A DNA stretch of 64,000 bases from an uncultured Bryobacterales bacterium (GTDB lineage: Bacteria > Acidobacteriota > Terriglobia > Bryobacterales > UBA6623): positions 620,001 through 684,000 of the forward strand of contig CATOTH010000009.1 of NCBI GenBank assembly GCA_951813065.1, given 5' to 3'. Shown here one piece after another: positions 1 to 7,329 of this stretch (position 1 is its first letter; each line of letters starts with the position of its first letter). The notes below the pieces were generated by a model. The model had not been told where the DNA came from. It saw nothing but the letters and a program-made list of their open reading frames with translations, and did no database searches. The position numbers were made by a program, and so were the translations under genes.

Positions 1-454
1 AGACCACAGCGGGCGAATCTGGCGCGTACAACTCCTCCACGGCTTCCAGGGTGGCGCCATTGCCTTGCCAGACAGCACCGCAACGCATGTCGCCGAACCG
101 GTCGAGAGTTAGCACTCTCGCGTCGTTGAACGGCGAGGCGAAGTACGCGCTTGCGGCGTGAGCGTCGTGGTGATCGGTCACGACGATCCGGGCATTCGTG
201 AAGAGGGTCTTGAGGTGCAAGTGGAAACTGTTGTCGGTCCGTGAACCCAAAGGTCGCACAAGCGCAACGCAATCGATTTCGGTCGGCCTTGCGGCAACTT
301 GTTTCAGGCAAGCGTCAATGGCGCGGGACGGCAGCCCGCCTCGATGCGGCTCGCGGGAGACCTTCTCCTCCTCCACCGCCGCGAGAATGCGGCCGTCTCG
401 CATGATTGCAGCGGCCCCGTCATGGAGCCATCCTCCGATTCCTAGCAACAGCAT
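1..454 (-). CDS. Carbamoyltransferase (NodU/CmcH/TobZ family), N-terminal part, cut by window edge
   Basis: A reading frame starting at the ATG complementary to 452-454 stays open to base 1, giving about 151 residues of the N-terminus. It opens MLLLGIGGWLHDGAAAI, continues with AAVEEEKVSRE, and later has DHHDAHAASAYFASPF followed by a VLTLDRFGD stretch. These match the ASKHA-fold N-terminal domain of NodU/CmcH carbamoyltransferases, whose HHxxHAASAF motif binds metal and substrate. Known members carbamoylate hydroxyl groups of sugars, antibiotics or Nod factors using carbamoyl phosphate. The ATG lies 23 bases past the gltX stop, with AAGGAGA about 14 bases upstream, so the two genes are probably co-transcribed. 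The acceptor cannot be predicted. Nearby glycosyltransferases make a glycan plausible, but this is inference. Confidence 0.8.
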   Translation of the reverse strand, partial: MLLLGIGGWLHDGAAAIMRDGRILAAVEEEKVSREPHRGGLPSRAIDACLKQVAARPTEIDCVALVRPLGSRTDNSFHLHLKTLFTNARIVVTDHHDAHAASAYFASPFNDARVLTLDRFGDMRCGAVWQGNGATLEAVEELYAPDSPAVV

Positions 455-477
455 CGTTCCGAATCGCTTCTCCTTCG

Positions 478-1917
478 CTAGACCGCTCGCAAGCGGGCGA
501 CAACGCGATCCTTTCCAAGCAGGGTGAACACCCGAAATGCGCTCGGCCCCACAGGCTGGCCTGTGAGGGCCGCCCGGGATCCGTTGATCAGCAAGCCAGC
601 CTTCACCTCGCGCTCCGCGGAGAGCATGCGAAGTTCATGCTCGACCGACTGCTCGGTGAAGTCCGGCGCCCTCTCGATCCTGGCAGCCAATTCACGGAGC
701 ATGTCACGCACGCCGTCCCTGTCCAGATTCGCGAGGGCCTTGGGCTCGAAGCCGAAATCATCGTGAAAGTAGGCGCGGCAGCGGACTGGAAACTCGCTCA
801 GGAGATTGAGCCGCGACCGCAGGGCGTCAATTGCTTCGAGGAACCATTCGCGACGGGCCCCCGAAAACTCGTCGCGCCACCATCCGGACCCGCGGAAGTA
901 GGCTTCCACGTATGGCAGGAGTTGAGCCGGCGGCATCGATCGCAGGTGCTGGCCATTGAGCCACACTGCCTTAGGATCCACTTGCGTCTCGCCGGGTTTC
1001 TCTCCAACCTGTACCACCGCATTTGTGCGCAGGACATGTTCGATCCGAAAGGCATCGACGAGTTGCTCTACCGTCAAGACCTCCCGGTTGTCCTTGGGGG
1101 ACCAGCCGAGCAAGCTCAGGTAGTTCATGAAGCCCGCTGGCAGGAAACCCATGTCACGGTAGTTCGTGACGCTAACGATCGGCCCGTGCCGACGTTTGGA
1201 CAGCTTTGACCCGTCTGGTCCGAGCAACAGCGGCAGGTGCGCGAAAGAGGGCCGATCGAATCCCATTGCCTGCAGCAGCAGAATGTGCTTGAACGTGTTC
1301 GTCAGGTGATCTTGACCCCGAATCACGTGGGTGATCCCCATTTCGCCGTCATCGACCGTAGACGCCAGGTGATACGTCGGGTGGCCGTTGGCGCGGAGCA
1401 GAGCAAAGTCCTCAATGTCCGCGAATCTCCGAAAGTGCTTGCGGAAGACAAGGTCCTTGAACCCCACGCCGCCCGGCTGTTCGCGTGGGACACGGAACCG
1501 AATCACAAACGGTTCGCCGGAAGACGCTCGGCGGTCGCTCTCGATTGCGCCGAGGTCGCGCATCCCGGGGTTGAACAGCCAAGGGCCACCTTCACCCCGT
1601 TCAGCCTCCGCCGCGCCCTCTGCCGTGAAGTCGCGATATGCCACTCCCTTTGCGAGGAGCGCTTCTGCAGCTCTCACATGGATCGGGCGGCGCTCCGATT
1701 GGTAGTGCTGTTCGTCCCACGGCAATTCGAGCCACTCCAATCCGTCGAGGATCGAACGGAGTGATTCCTGGGTATTGCGTCCAGCGTCGGTGTCATCGAT
1801 CCGCAGTACGAGCTGGCCACCTGTGGACCGCGCGAAGAGCCAGCAAAAGACATACGTCCGGGCGCCGCCGATATGCAGCAATCCAGTCGGCGAGGGCGCA
1901 AACCGAACCCGGTTCAT
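478..1917 (-). CDS. gltX: Glutamate--tRNA ligase (GluRS)
   Basis: Class Ib aminoacyl-tRNA synthetase that charges tRNA-Glu in the cytoplasm. The 479-residue length is normal. Residues 4-18 (VRFAPSPTGLLHIGG) hold the HIGH-type signature, here HIGG at 15-18. The second class I signature appears as GSKLSKRRHG near residue 240, where KLSKR replaces KMSKS as is usual in GluRS. IDDTDAGRNTQES is the conserved glutamate-binding region. The zinc-binding cysteines of the E. coli enzyme are not seen, as in many bacterial GluRS. Only one gltX copy is in the window, so whether it also charges tRNA-Gln cannot be judged here. The carbamoyltransferase follows directly downstream. Confidence 0.96.
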   Translation of the reverse strand: MNRVRFAPSPTGLLHIGGARTYVFCWLFARSTGGQLVLRIDDTDAGRNTQESLRSILDGLEWLELPWDEQHYQSERRPIHVRAAEALLAKGVAYRDFTAEGAAEAERGEGGPWLFNPGMRDLGAIESDRRASSGEPFVIRFRVPREQPGGVGFKDLVFRKHFRRFADIEDFALLRANGHPTYHLASTVDDGEMGITHVIRGQDHLTNTFKHILLLQAMGFDRPSFAHLPLLLGPDGSKLSKRRHGPIVSVTNYRDMGFLPAGFMNYLSLLGWSPKDNREVLTVEQLVDAFRIEHVLRTNAVVQVGEKPGETQVDPKAVWLNGQHLRSMPPAQLLPYVEAYFRGSGWWRDEFSGARREWFLEAIDALRSRLNLLSEFPVRCRAYFHDDFGFEPKALANLDRDGVRDMLRELAARIERAPDFTEQSVEHELRMLSAEREVKAGLLINGSRAALTGQPVGPSAFRVFTLLGKDRVVARLRAV

Positions 1918-1996
1918 AGGAGGGACAGTGCGCGCCGGCGGCGGGTGGATGCCTTTCGAGCGGCGCTTCCGCCAGTATATCTGCTTAGCGAGTGGG

Positions 1997-3028
1997 CTAT
2001 TCCGGAACTATCACGATCTTGCCGAAATGCTGCTTGGCAGCCATCCGTTCATGAGCGCCCTGGACGTCGCTGAGAGGAAATACCTGGTCCAAGACTGGCC
2101 TCAGCAGGCCGCGCTCAAAGAATCGCAGCAGGTCATAGAGTTCGCCCATCGTGCCCATGTACGAACCGTGGATGCTGAGATGCTTGGAGAAGAGATGGCC
2201 CAGGTTCAATTGGGTTTCGAATCCCGTGGTTGCCCCGCACGTAACCAGCCGGCCCTGCCGCGCCAGGGCTGCAGTCGAGTGCCCGAACGTAGCGCGACCC
2301 ACATGCTCGAAGACCAGGTCCACCCCGCGCCGCCCGGTGATTGTCTTGACCTCTTCCTTGATCGACTGTTTGTAGTGGTCGATGACGTGATCGGCGCCAA
2401 GCTCCTTGGCCTTCGCCATCTTCTCGTCGCCGCCGGCGGTCGCGATGACATTGCAGTGATGCAGTTTCGCGATTTGAATCGCTGCGATGCCTACGCCGCT
2501 TGACCCGCCGATTACGAGGACGTCTTCCAGCATGCCGATCTTGGCGATCCCCACGAGCATGTGCCAAGCGGTCAAGAACACCAGCGGAACCGAGGCAGCC
2601 TCCTCGTAGGTTAGAGTGCCCGGGACCGGTAGGACGTTGGCTTCTGGGATCGCAACGTACTCGGCATTCAGCCCGGGGTAAACCGCGCCGAAGAGGCCAT
2701 AGTCCGGGGCCCAGTTGTCCAAGCCGTGAGCCGTTTGGTAACCCGGCGAGAGGGTCCGGCCCGGGGCCACCAAGACGCGGTCGCCCGGCTTGGCACGGTT
2801 GCACAGCTCACCCACTTCCACGATCTCCCCGGACGCATCGCTGCCGAGGACCCACGGGAAATCCAATCTCAGAGTCGGTAGGCCTCCGCGCACCCAGAGA
2901 TCGAGGTGGTTGAGGGAGCAGGCACGAACCCGCACCAGTACTTCGTTTGCCTTCACGCGGGGAACCGGAGCGTCTTCATAGCGGATCACGTCCGGTCCTC
3001 CGCACTCGTGGATTCTGGAAACCTTCAT
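1997..3028 (-). CDS. MDR-family zinc-type alcohol dehydrogenase / quinone oxidoreductase
   Basis: Medium-chain dehydrogenase/reductase of 343 residues. The frame is open further upstream, but homology begins at MKVSRIHECGGPDVI, so the ATG at 3026-3028 is preferred. The GroES-like N-terminal domain carries CSLNHLDLWVRGG (Cys37, His41). The Rossmann domain has the nucleotide-binding GGSSGVG at 174-180, followed by the VIATAGGDEKMAKAKELGAD helix. The four-cysteine structural zinc lobe of classical ADHs is absent, which favours the quinone-oxidoreductase/crotonyl-CoA-reductase-like branch. NADPH-dependent reduction of an enone or quinone, or alcohol oxidation, is possible; the substrate is unknown. 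It is divergent from the next gene at 3117. Confidence 0.88.
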   Translation of the reverse strand: MKVSRIHECGGPDVIRYEDAPVPRVKANEVLVRVRACSLNHLDLWVRGGLPTLRLDFPWVLGSDASGEIVEVGELCNRAKPGDRVLVAPGRTLSPGYQTAHGLDNWAPDYGLFGAVYPGLNAEYVAIPEANVLPVPGTLTYEEAASVPLVFLTAWHMLVGIAKIGMLEDVLVIGGSSGVGIAAIQIAKLHHCNVIATAGGDEKMAKAKELGADHVIDHYKQSIKEEVKTITGRRGVDLVFEHVGRATFGHSTAALARQGRLVTCGATTGFETQLNLGHLFSKHLSIHGSYMGTMGELYDLLRFFERGLLRPVLDQVFPLSDVQGAHERMAAKQHFGKIVIVPE

Positions 3029-3116
3029 TTTTTGGCGCTGGCCACGCGGCCGAGCCCCGATTATACCGACGGGCTGCGATTGAACGGCGATCGCCCATTC
3101 GTCATGCTGGTATGGG

Positions 3117-4520
3117 ATGCGGGTCGCAGAGCTTGTCCGAGGAGTGCGAGAGTCGTCACCCGGTTCCAGCGAATTTGCCGACCTCACGCGGGCCCTCGCG
3201 GAGAGGGCATTTTCCCAGGACCATCGAGTCGCGAAGGATGCAACCAACGCGATTTTCGGAGAAATCGTCGAACCTTGGGCGGACTCCTTCGAGCCCGATC
3301 TGGCCCAGCGTTACGTCGCGTTCATGTCCGAGACGGTGTACGCCCCGGGATCGCCGATTGTATCCAACCTGACGGAACTCGGTTTGCGGACGCCGGGCGA
3401 GTTGCGTCGGCGATACCAGCGAGTCCGCCGATTTCCCTTCGGGCCGTCTTTCGACCCCGATGCTGTTCGCAGGGTTGTCGTGCTCTCAAGAGTTACCCTC
3501 GGTGCGGATATTGCCGTCACGGGCACTGTGATCGATGCTGTTGGGAGTCTTTGCCCGCGCGCCAGCGTGAGCTTCATCGGGCCTGGAAAGAATGCCGACC
3601 TGCTTGCGCGCTGCCGGAGCGTGGAATCAAAGATCATTTCATACGGTCGTGAGTACACGCTTGCAAGCCGGTTGGCGACGTGGCCTGTCGTCCGCCAGTT
3701 GGTGAACGAGTGTATCGCCGGGTTGTCAGATCAGGAGTGGGTGGTACTCGATCCCGACAGCCGCCTCACGCAGCTCGGTCTCTTGCCCGTGGCGCCTGAC
3801 GAAGCGTACTACCACTTTGAGAGCCGTTCCTTACCCGTCGACAATCCCGCTCCGTTGAGCGAATTGGCGCTGCAGTGGTCGCTAGGCAGACCAGCCCTTT
3901 CGGGGCCGCACTTGAGCGACCCTCAATCCCTTGGGCGAGTGGCAGTCAACGGCAAGTCGCCGGCGGTCGCCCACGAACTGGGTCCGGCCAGCCTTGGACC
4001 TGTCGCAGCCGTTAGCTTCGGAGTCGGTGGAAGAGAGTCCAAGCGGCTCGGCGGTCAGTTCGAGGACGACCTACTCGAGTTGCTCCGGCATACAGGTTTT
4101 CGCATCATTCTCGACTACGGTGCCGGCGATGACGAGGAGCGGCTGACGAACGATCGTGTCCGAGCATTCGCGGGCTCTGTCGGGACCCTCCGCGAACTCG
4201 CGGACTGGCGCAAGGGGCCTGCGGTTCTCAATACCTGGAAGGGGTCTCTCCCCGGCTTCGGTCGCTGGGTGGGCGGAGCGGATGTGTTCATTGGGTACGA
4301 CTCCGCTGCCGCGCACTTGGCCGCGGCGTTGGCCGTGCCCGTGATCGAGATTTTCGCGGGAGCACCTTCCGAGCTGATGCGGAAGCGCTGGACGCCCAGC
4401 GGGAACAGCCAGACATGGGTAATTCCGGCGGACGGGCCGTCCGATGTCCCCGCAGTGCTAGGCCTTATTGCGCGGCACCTAGATGATGCCAGACAAATGA
4501 GGATATTCCGGGGACACTGA
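3117..4520 (+). CDS. Glycosyltransferase family 9-like protein (heptosyltransferase-type GT-B)
   Basis: 467 residues. The C-terminal third holds VFIGYDSAAAHLAAALAVPV followed by IEIFAGAP and RW-P-G. This resembles the GT9 (ADP-heptose:LPS heptosyltransferase) donor-binding site, where a D-S-x-x-x-H-x-A-A-A-L-G-x-P pattern is typical. The N-terminal half has a weaker GT-B pattern (VVVLSRVTLGADIAVTG). It is longer than typical heptosyltransferases (about 350 aa), with an N-terminal helical extension of about 115 residues. A start further downstream is possible because the Shine-Dalgarno match is weak. The next gene is another glycosyltransferase, so the pair probably acts in cell-surface glycan assembly. 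The sugar specificity is not predictable. Confidence 0.65.
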   Translation: MRVAELVRGVRESSPGSSEFADLTRALAERAFSQDHRVAKDATNAIFGEIVEPWADSFEPDLAQRYVAFMSETVYAPGSPIVSNLTELGLRTPGELRRRYQRVRRFPFGPSFDPDAVRRVVVLSRVTLGADIAVTGTVIDAVGSLCPRASVSFIGPGKNADLLARCRSVESKIISYGREYTLASRLATWPVVRQLVNECIAGLSDQEWVVLDPDSRLTQLGLLPVAPDEAYYHFESRSLPVDNPAPLSELALQWSLGRPALSGPHLSDPQSLGRVAVNGKSPAVAHELGPASLGPVAAVSFGVGGRESKRLGGQFEDDLLELLRHTGFRIILDYGAGDDEERLTNDRVRAFAGSVGTLRELADWRKGPAVLNTWKGSLPGFGRWVGGADVFIGYDSAAAHLAAALAVPVIEIFAGAPSELMRKRWTPSGNSQTWVIPADGPSDVPAVLGLIARHLDDARQMRIFRGH

Positions 4521-4631
4521 ACACGGGCAGGGGACGAGGGGAACCCGAGATCGGCTACGCTGCAACTGCGCCGCTTCAAGCCAAGACCGCCACTCAGGCA
4601 CAGCGCAAAATGGGACGAATGACCTCCGGAA

Positions 4632-5711
4632 ATGATTGGAATTGACGCGGGAAACAGCCTCGACCGACATCCCACTGGAGTGGCCGTGTATGCCCGCAAC
4701 GTGATACGCGAACTTGCCCTGGCGCACCCGGATCAGCGGTTCGGCTGGTACTACCGGAGCAACCGGTACTTACGGTCCTTTGGAACGAAACTGCCCTCGA
4801 ATGTCTCGCGGCGATTGCTCGAAGAGGCTGTCCTACGCCTGAGGCCAAGCCAGCCATCGCTATTCCACGGCCTGAACCAGCGCCTGCCCAAGAGCCTCGA
4901 CACGATTAAAGTGGCCACGTTTCACGACTTGTTCGTCATCACGGGAGACTACTCAACGCCGGAGTTCCGAGACCGATTTGCCGGCTTGGCCCGAGAGACG
5001 GCGAGCCGGGCAGACCACATAATCGCGGTTTCTGAACACACGGCTGAACAAATCGTAAAGTTCCTCGGGTTTCCTCGATCCCGAATCTCTGTCGTCCACC
5101 ACGGCGCGGAAGCATTGATTGCGCCGAGCCCGGACCAATGCGACGCCATCATGCAACGCATGGGAGTGAATCGACCTTACTTGCTGCATGTCGGTTCGTT
5201 GCAGGTCCGCAAGAATGTCACCCGTCTCGTCGAAGCCTTCGAGATCGTCGAGGAGCCGGTCGATCTTGTCCTTGCCGGTGCTCGTGGGTATGGCGCCGAT
5301 CGAATTGTCGAGCGGGTTCGGAACAGCCCGGCCCGGGCCCGCATTCATGTGGTCGGGCATGTAGGAGATGTGGTGCGTGCGTGCCTCTACGCCAGAGCCG
5401 AGGCCTTGGTGTTTCCTTCACTCGAAGAGGGGTTTGGGCTTCCCGTGATTGAAGCCTTTGCGGCTGGCCTGCCGGTGATCGCCTCCAACGTTTCTGCCCT
5501 GCCGGAAGTCGCGGGAGGAGCTGCGATGTTGGTCGATCCTCTCCGGCCTGCCGGAATCACGGAAGCTATTCACCGGGTGCTGCGGTGCTCGGCGCTCAGA
5601 GCGGACCTCCGCTCTAGGGGGGTGGCGCGGGTCCAGGGCGTGACCTGGCAGCGGTGTGCGAGAGAAACATGGAGGGTCTACGAGCGTCTCGGTGCGGCCT
5701 CCGTGTCGTAG
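4632..5711 (+). CDS. Glycosyltransferase family 4 (GT-B, retaining)
   Basis: 359 residues, typical for GT4. The N-terminus MIGIDAGNSLDRHPTGVAVY is the usual acceptor-domain start with the glycine-rich T-G-V-x-x-Y loop. The donor domain begins near residue 180 with YLLHVGSLQVRKNVTRLVEAF, and the nucleotide-sugar signature EEGFGLPVIEAFAAG contains the E-x7-E motif. It ends ITEAIHRVL...TWQRCARETW. It transfers a nucleotide-activated hexose to a glycan or lipid at the cytoplasmic membrane face. It lies about 110 bases after the GT9-like gene on the same strand, suggesting a shared envelope-polysaccharide role. Donor and acceptor are unknown. Confidence 0.9.
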   Translation: MIGIDAGNSLDRHPTGVAVYARNVIRELALAHPDQRFGWYYRSNRYLRSFGTKLPSNVSRRLLEEAVLRLRPSQPSLFHGLNQRLPKSLDTIKVATFHDLFVITGDYSTPEFRDRFAGLARETASRADHIIAVSEHTAEQIVKFLGFPRSRISVVHHGAEALIAPSPDQCDAIMQRMGVNRPYLLHVGSLQVRKNVTRLVEAFEIVEEPVDLVLAGARGYGADRIVERVRNSPARARIHVVGHVGDVVRACLYARAEALVFPSLEEGFGLPVIEAFAAGLPVIASNVSALPEVAGGAAMLVDPLRPAGITEAIHRVLRCSALRADLRSRGVARVQGVTWQRCARETWRVYERLGAASVS

Positions 5712-5869
5712 GCATCCGGCTCCCGCTGCGCCGAGGTTGGCACTGGCAGGATCGCCCGCTCGTTGCGGCAATCCGAAATGCCGTGCGAGAATGCGCGTAG
5801 GTTCGGTGGTGAACCGCCATGCCCTTAGCGTCTACGCGAGGGGAGGCCGCCCCCCGGAAAGGAAGCTAG

Positions 5870-6322
5870 ATGGTGCCGAAACGCGGCTCAAGCAAGGGCA
5901 GAGAGGAAACAGAGCGGAAGTCCTCCGGCACTGCCCGGAAGTCTCCCATCGTCCTCCCCTTGGTCCTTGCCTACTTGATCCCGGGCGCGGGACATGTCTA
6001 CTTGAAACGTCACTGGCATGGCCTTGCGCTGCTGGCGGCGATTTCCGGCATGTTTTTTTGCGGGATCCTGATGCAGGGCCGAATGTTCGTCCCCACGAGC
6101 GGCAACATCTATACCACGATCATGACCTACGGAGGATACATCGGCGATCTTTGCAACGGGTTGCTGTACGTCCTGACCGTCGGATTGGGATACGAACAGG
6201 AGACCCTGCCAGGAGCCCTCCATGACTACGGTACGAAATTCATTGTTTGCTCTGGCCTCCTGAACCTGCTGGCAGTGGTGGATGTTTTTGAGATTGTCTC
6301 AGGGGAAAAGGCGGAGAGCTGA
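5870..6322 (+). CDS. Small integral membrane protein (DUF6677-like)
   Basis: 150 residues. A basic hydrophilic N-terminus (about 25 aa, rich in Lys/Arg/Ser) precedes LPLVLAYLIPGAGHVYLKRHWHG, a signature of the DUF6677/TM2-like group in which the P-G-x-G-H-x-Y-L loop links two membrane helices. At least two further hydrophobic segments follow (ALLAAISGMFFCGILM and FIVCSGLLNLLAVVDVF). AAGGAAG lies just before the ATG. Its stop codon overlaps the start of the next small gene by one base, so the two are likely translationally coupled. Function is unknown in the family. The family assignment is from memory of the motif and is moderately secure. Confidence 0.65.
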   Translation: MVPKRGSSKGREETERKSSGTARKSPIVLPLVLAYLIPGAGHVYLKRHWHGLALLAAISGMFFCGILMQGRMFVPTSGNIYTTIMTYGGYIGDLCNGLLYVLTVGLGYEQETLPGALHDYGTKFIVCSGLLNLLAVVDVFEIVSGEKAES

Positions 6323-6501
6323 TGTTGGAACTGTCACACCTTCAGGTGGCGATCCTGTTTGCGCTGCTCGCTTCGATAGTGATGGGTGTTGTGGGACGAT
6401 CATCCGATCGCGCCCGCGTGCGGTACGGGCTCTACTGTTTCGGCTATTTCATCGGGGCAGTCTTCGTTCTGGGATGGCTGATGCGCATTGGGCACGGATA
6501 G
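6322..6501 (+). CDS. Very small membrane protein, 59 aa, coupled to the upstream gene
   Basis: ATG at 6322 overlaps the preceding stop (TGATG). The product of 59 residues begins MLELSHLQVAILFALLASIV and ends GWLMRIGHG. Two hydrophobic segments (about 8-24 and 40-54) are separated by a cationic loop with RSSDRARVRYG, predicting a two-pass membrane protein. One-base coupling, codon use like the neighbours and the two-helix pattern argue that this is a real gene despite its size. No family is recognised. It probably works with the DUF6677-like protein, but that rests on arrangement only. Confidence 0.6.
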   Translation: MLELSHLQVAILFALLASIVMGVVGRSSDRARVRYGLYCFGYFIGAVFVLGWLMRIGHG

Positions 6502-6554
6502 CAGCGATCAGCCACAACGGACGTCGCCGCGCAGGATTGTGGTGATTTCCGCTC

Positions 6555-7298
6555 GTGCTGCCTAGCAGGAAGAAAACAGTGCAGCCATCCATTCAGGAAT
6601 CTGCTGCCCGAGCCGCCTTTTACGACTTCGACGGGACGTTGGTAACGGGTAATGTTGTCAGTCGTTACGCCTGGTTGGCCCGCCGGCACCCCAGCACAGC
6701 CGTGGCGACATGGAGGTTCGCAAAGGCCGTCGCGGGCATCCCGCTGTGGCTATCGCTGGATGCCGTCTCCAGACGCCTATTCAATGTCGTTTTCTTCAGG
6801 CAATATCGAGGTTTGACGGAGGAGTGGTTGCGATCACAAGGACAGGCGCTCCTGGAATTGGAGATCAAGCGCCAGCAATTCCAATTCGCGAAAGAACGCG
6901 TCGCACTGGACAAGACGGCGGGCTACCACACAATCCTTGTCACAGGAGGACTTGACTTCGCGATAGGCCCGGCAGCCGCCTACTTCGGGTTCGACGCTAT
7001 CCTTGCAAACCGCTTGGTCTTCGAAGACGGTGTAGCAACGGGCCGGGTCGCCCCACCGCTCTTGGCGGGTCTGGAGAAGGTCAAGGCCATCCAGGCATTC
7101 GCGGATCATCGCGGTTTCGACCTGGGGGTCTCAAGGGCGTACTCCGACAGCTTCTCCGACCTTCCGATGTTGCAGGCTGTTGGCGAGCCAATCGCCACGA
7201 ATCCCGACACCCGGCTTCGCAAGACCGCGTTGGAGAAGAATTGGGCGGTCCTCGACTTGGCGTGCTCCCTCCACCCAATCCCCGGTAGTCGGGGCTGA
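6555..7298 (+). CDS. HAD-superfamily IB phosphatase (phosphoserine phosphatase-like)
   Basis: 247 residues, a typical HAD-IB length. Motif I is YDFDGTLVTGN, with the two catalytic aspartates of DxDGT. Motif II is TILVTGG. Motif IV is AYSDSFSDLPML, with the DSxxD Mg2+-binding pattern. A helical cap lies between motifs I and II (about residues 40-125). Such enzymes hydrolyse phosphomonoesters such as phosphoserine or lysophospholipid-linked phosphate. The sequence cannot say which, and the family also includes bifunctional acyltransferase fusions that this protein lacks. The first 15 residues are poorly conserved in type, so an internal start is possible. It follows the small membrane-protein pair on the same strand. 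Confidence 0.85.
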   Translation: MLPSRKKTVQPSIQESAARAAFYDFDGTLVTGNVVSRYAWLARRHPSTAVATWRFAKAVAGIPLWLSLDAVSRRLFNVVFFRQYRGLTEEWLRSQGQALLELEIKRQQFQFAKERVALDKTAGYHTILVTGGLDFAIGPAAAYFGFDAILANRLVFEDGVATGRVAPPLLAGLEKVKAIQAFADHRGFDLGVSRAYSDSFSDLPMLQAVGEPIATNPDTRLRKTALEKNWAVLDLACSLHPIPGSRG

Positions 7299-7329
7299 CT
7301 CCGGCAACACGCTAGACTCTGGTGCAGCA

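Noticed and set aside
406..1209. 267-codon open frame on the plus strand opposite gltX
   Set aside because: gltX carries both class I synthetase motifs in the right order; the opposite frame is not protein-like.
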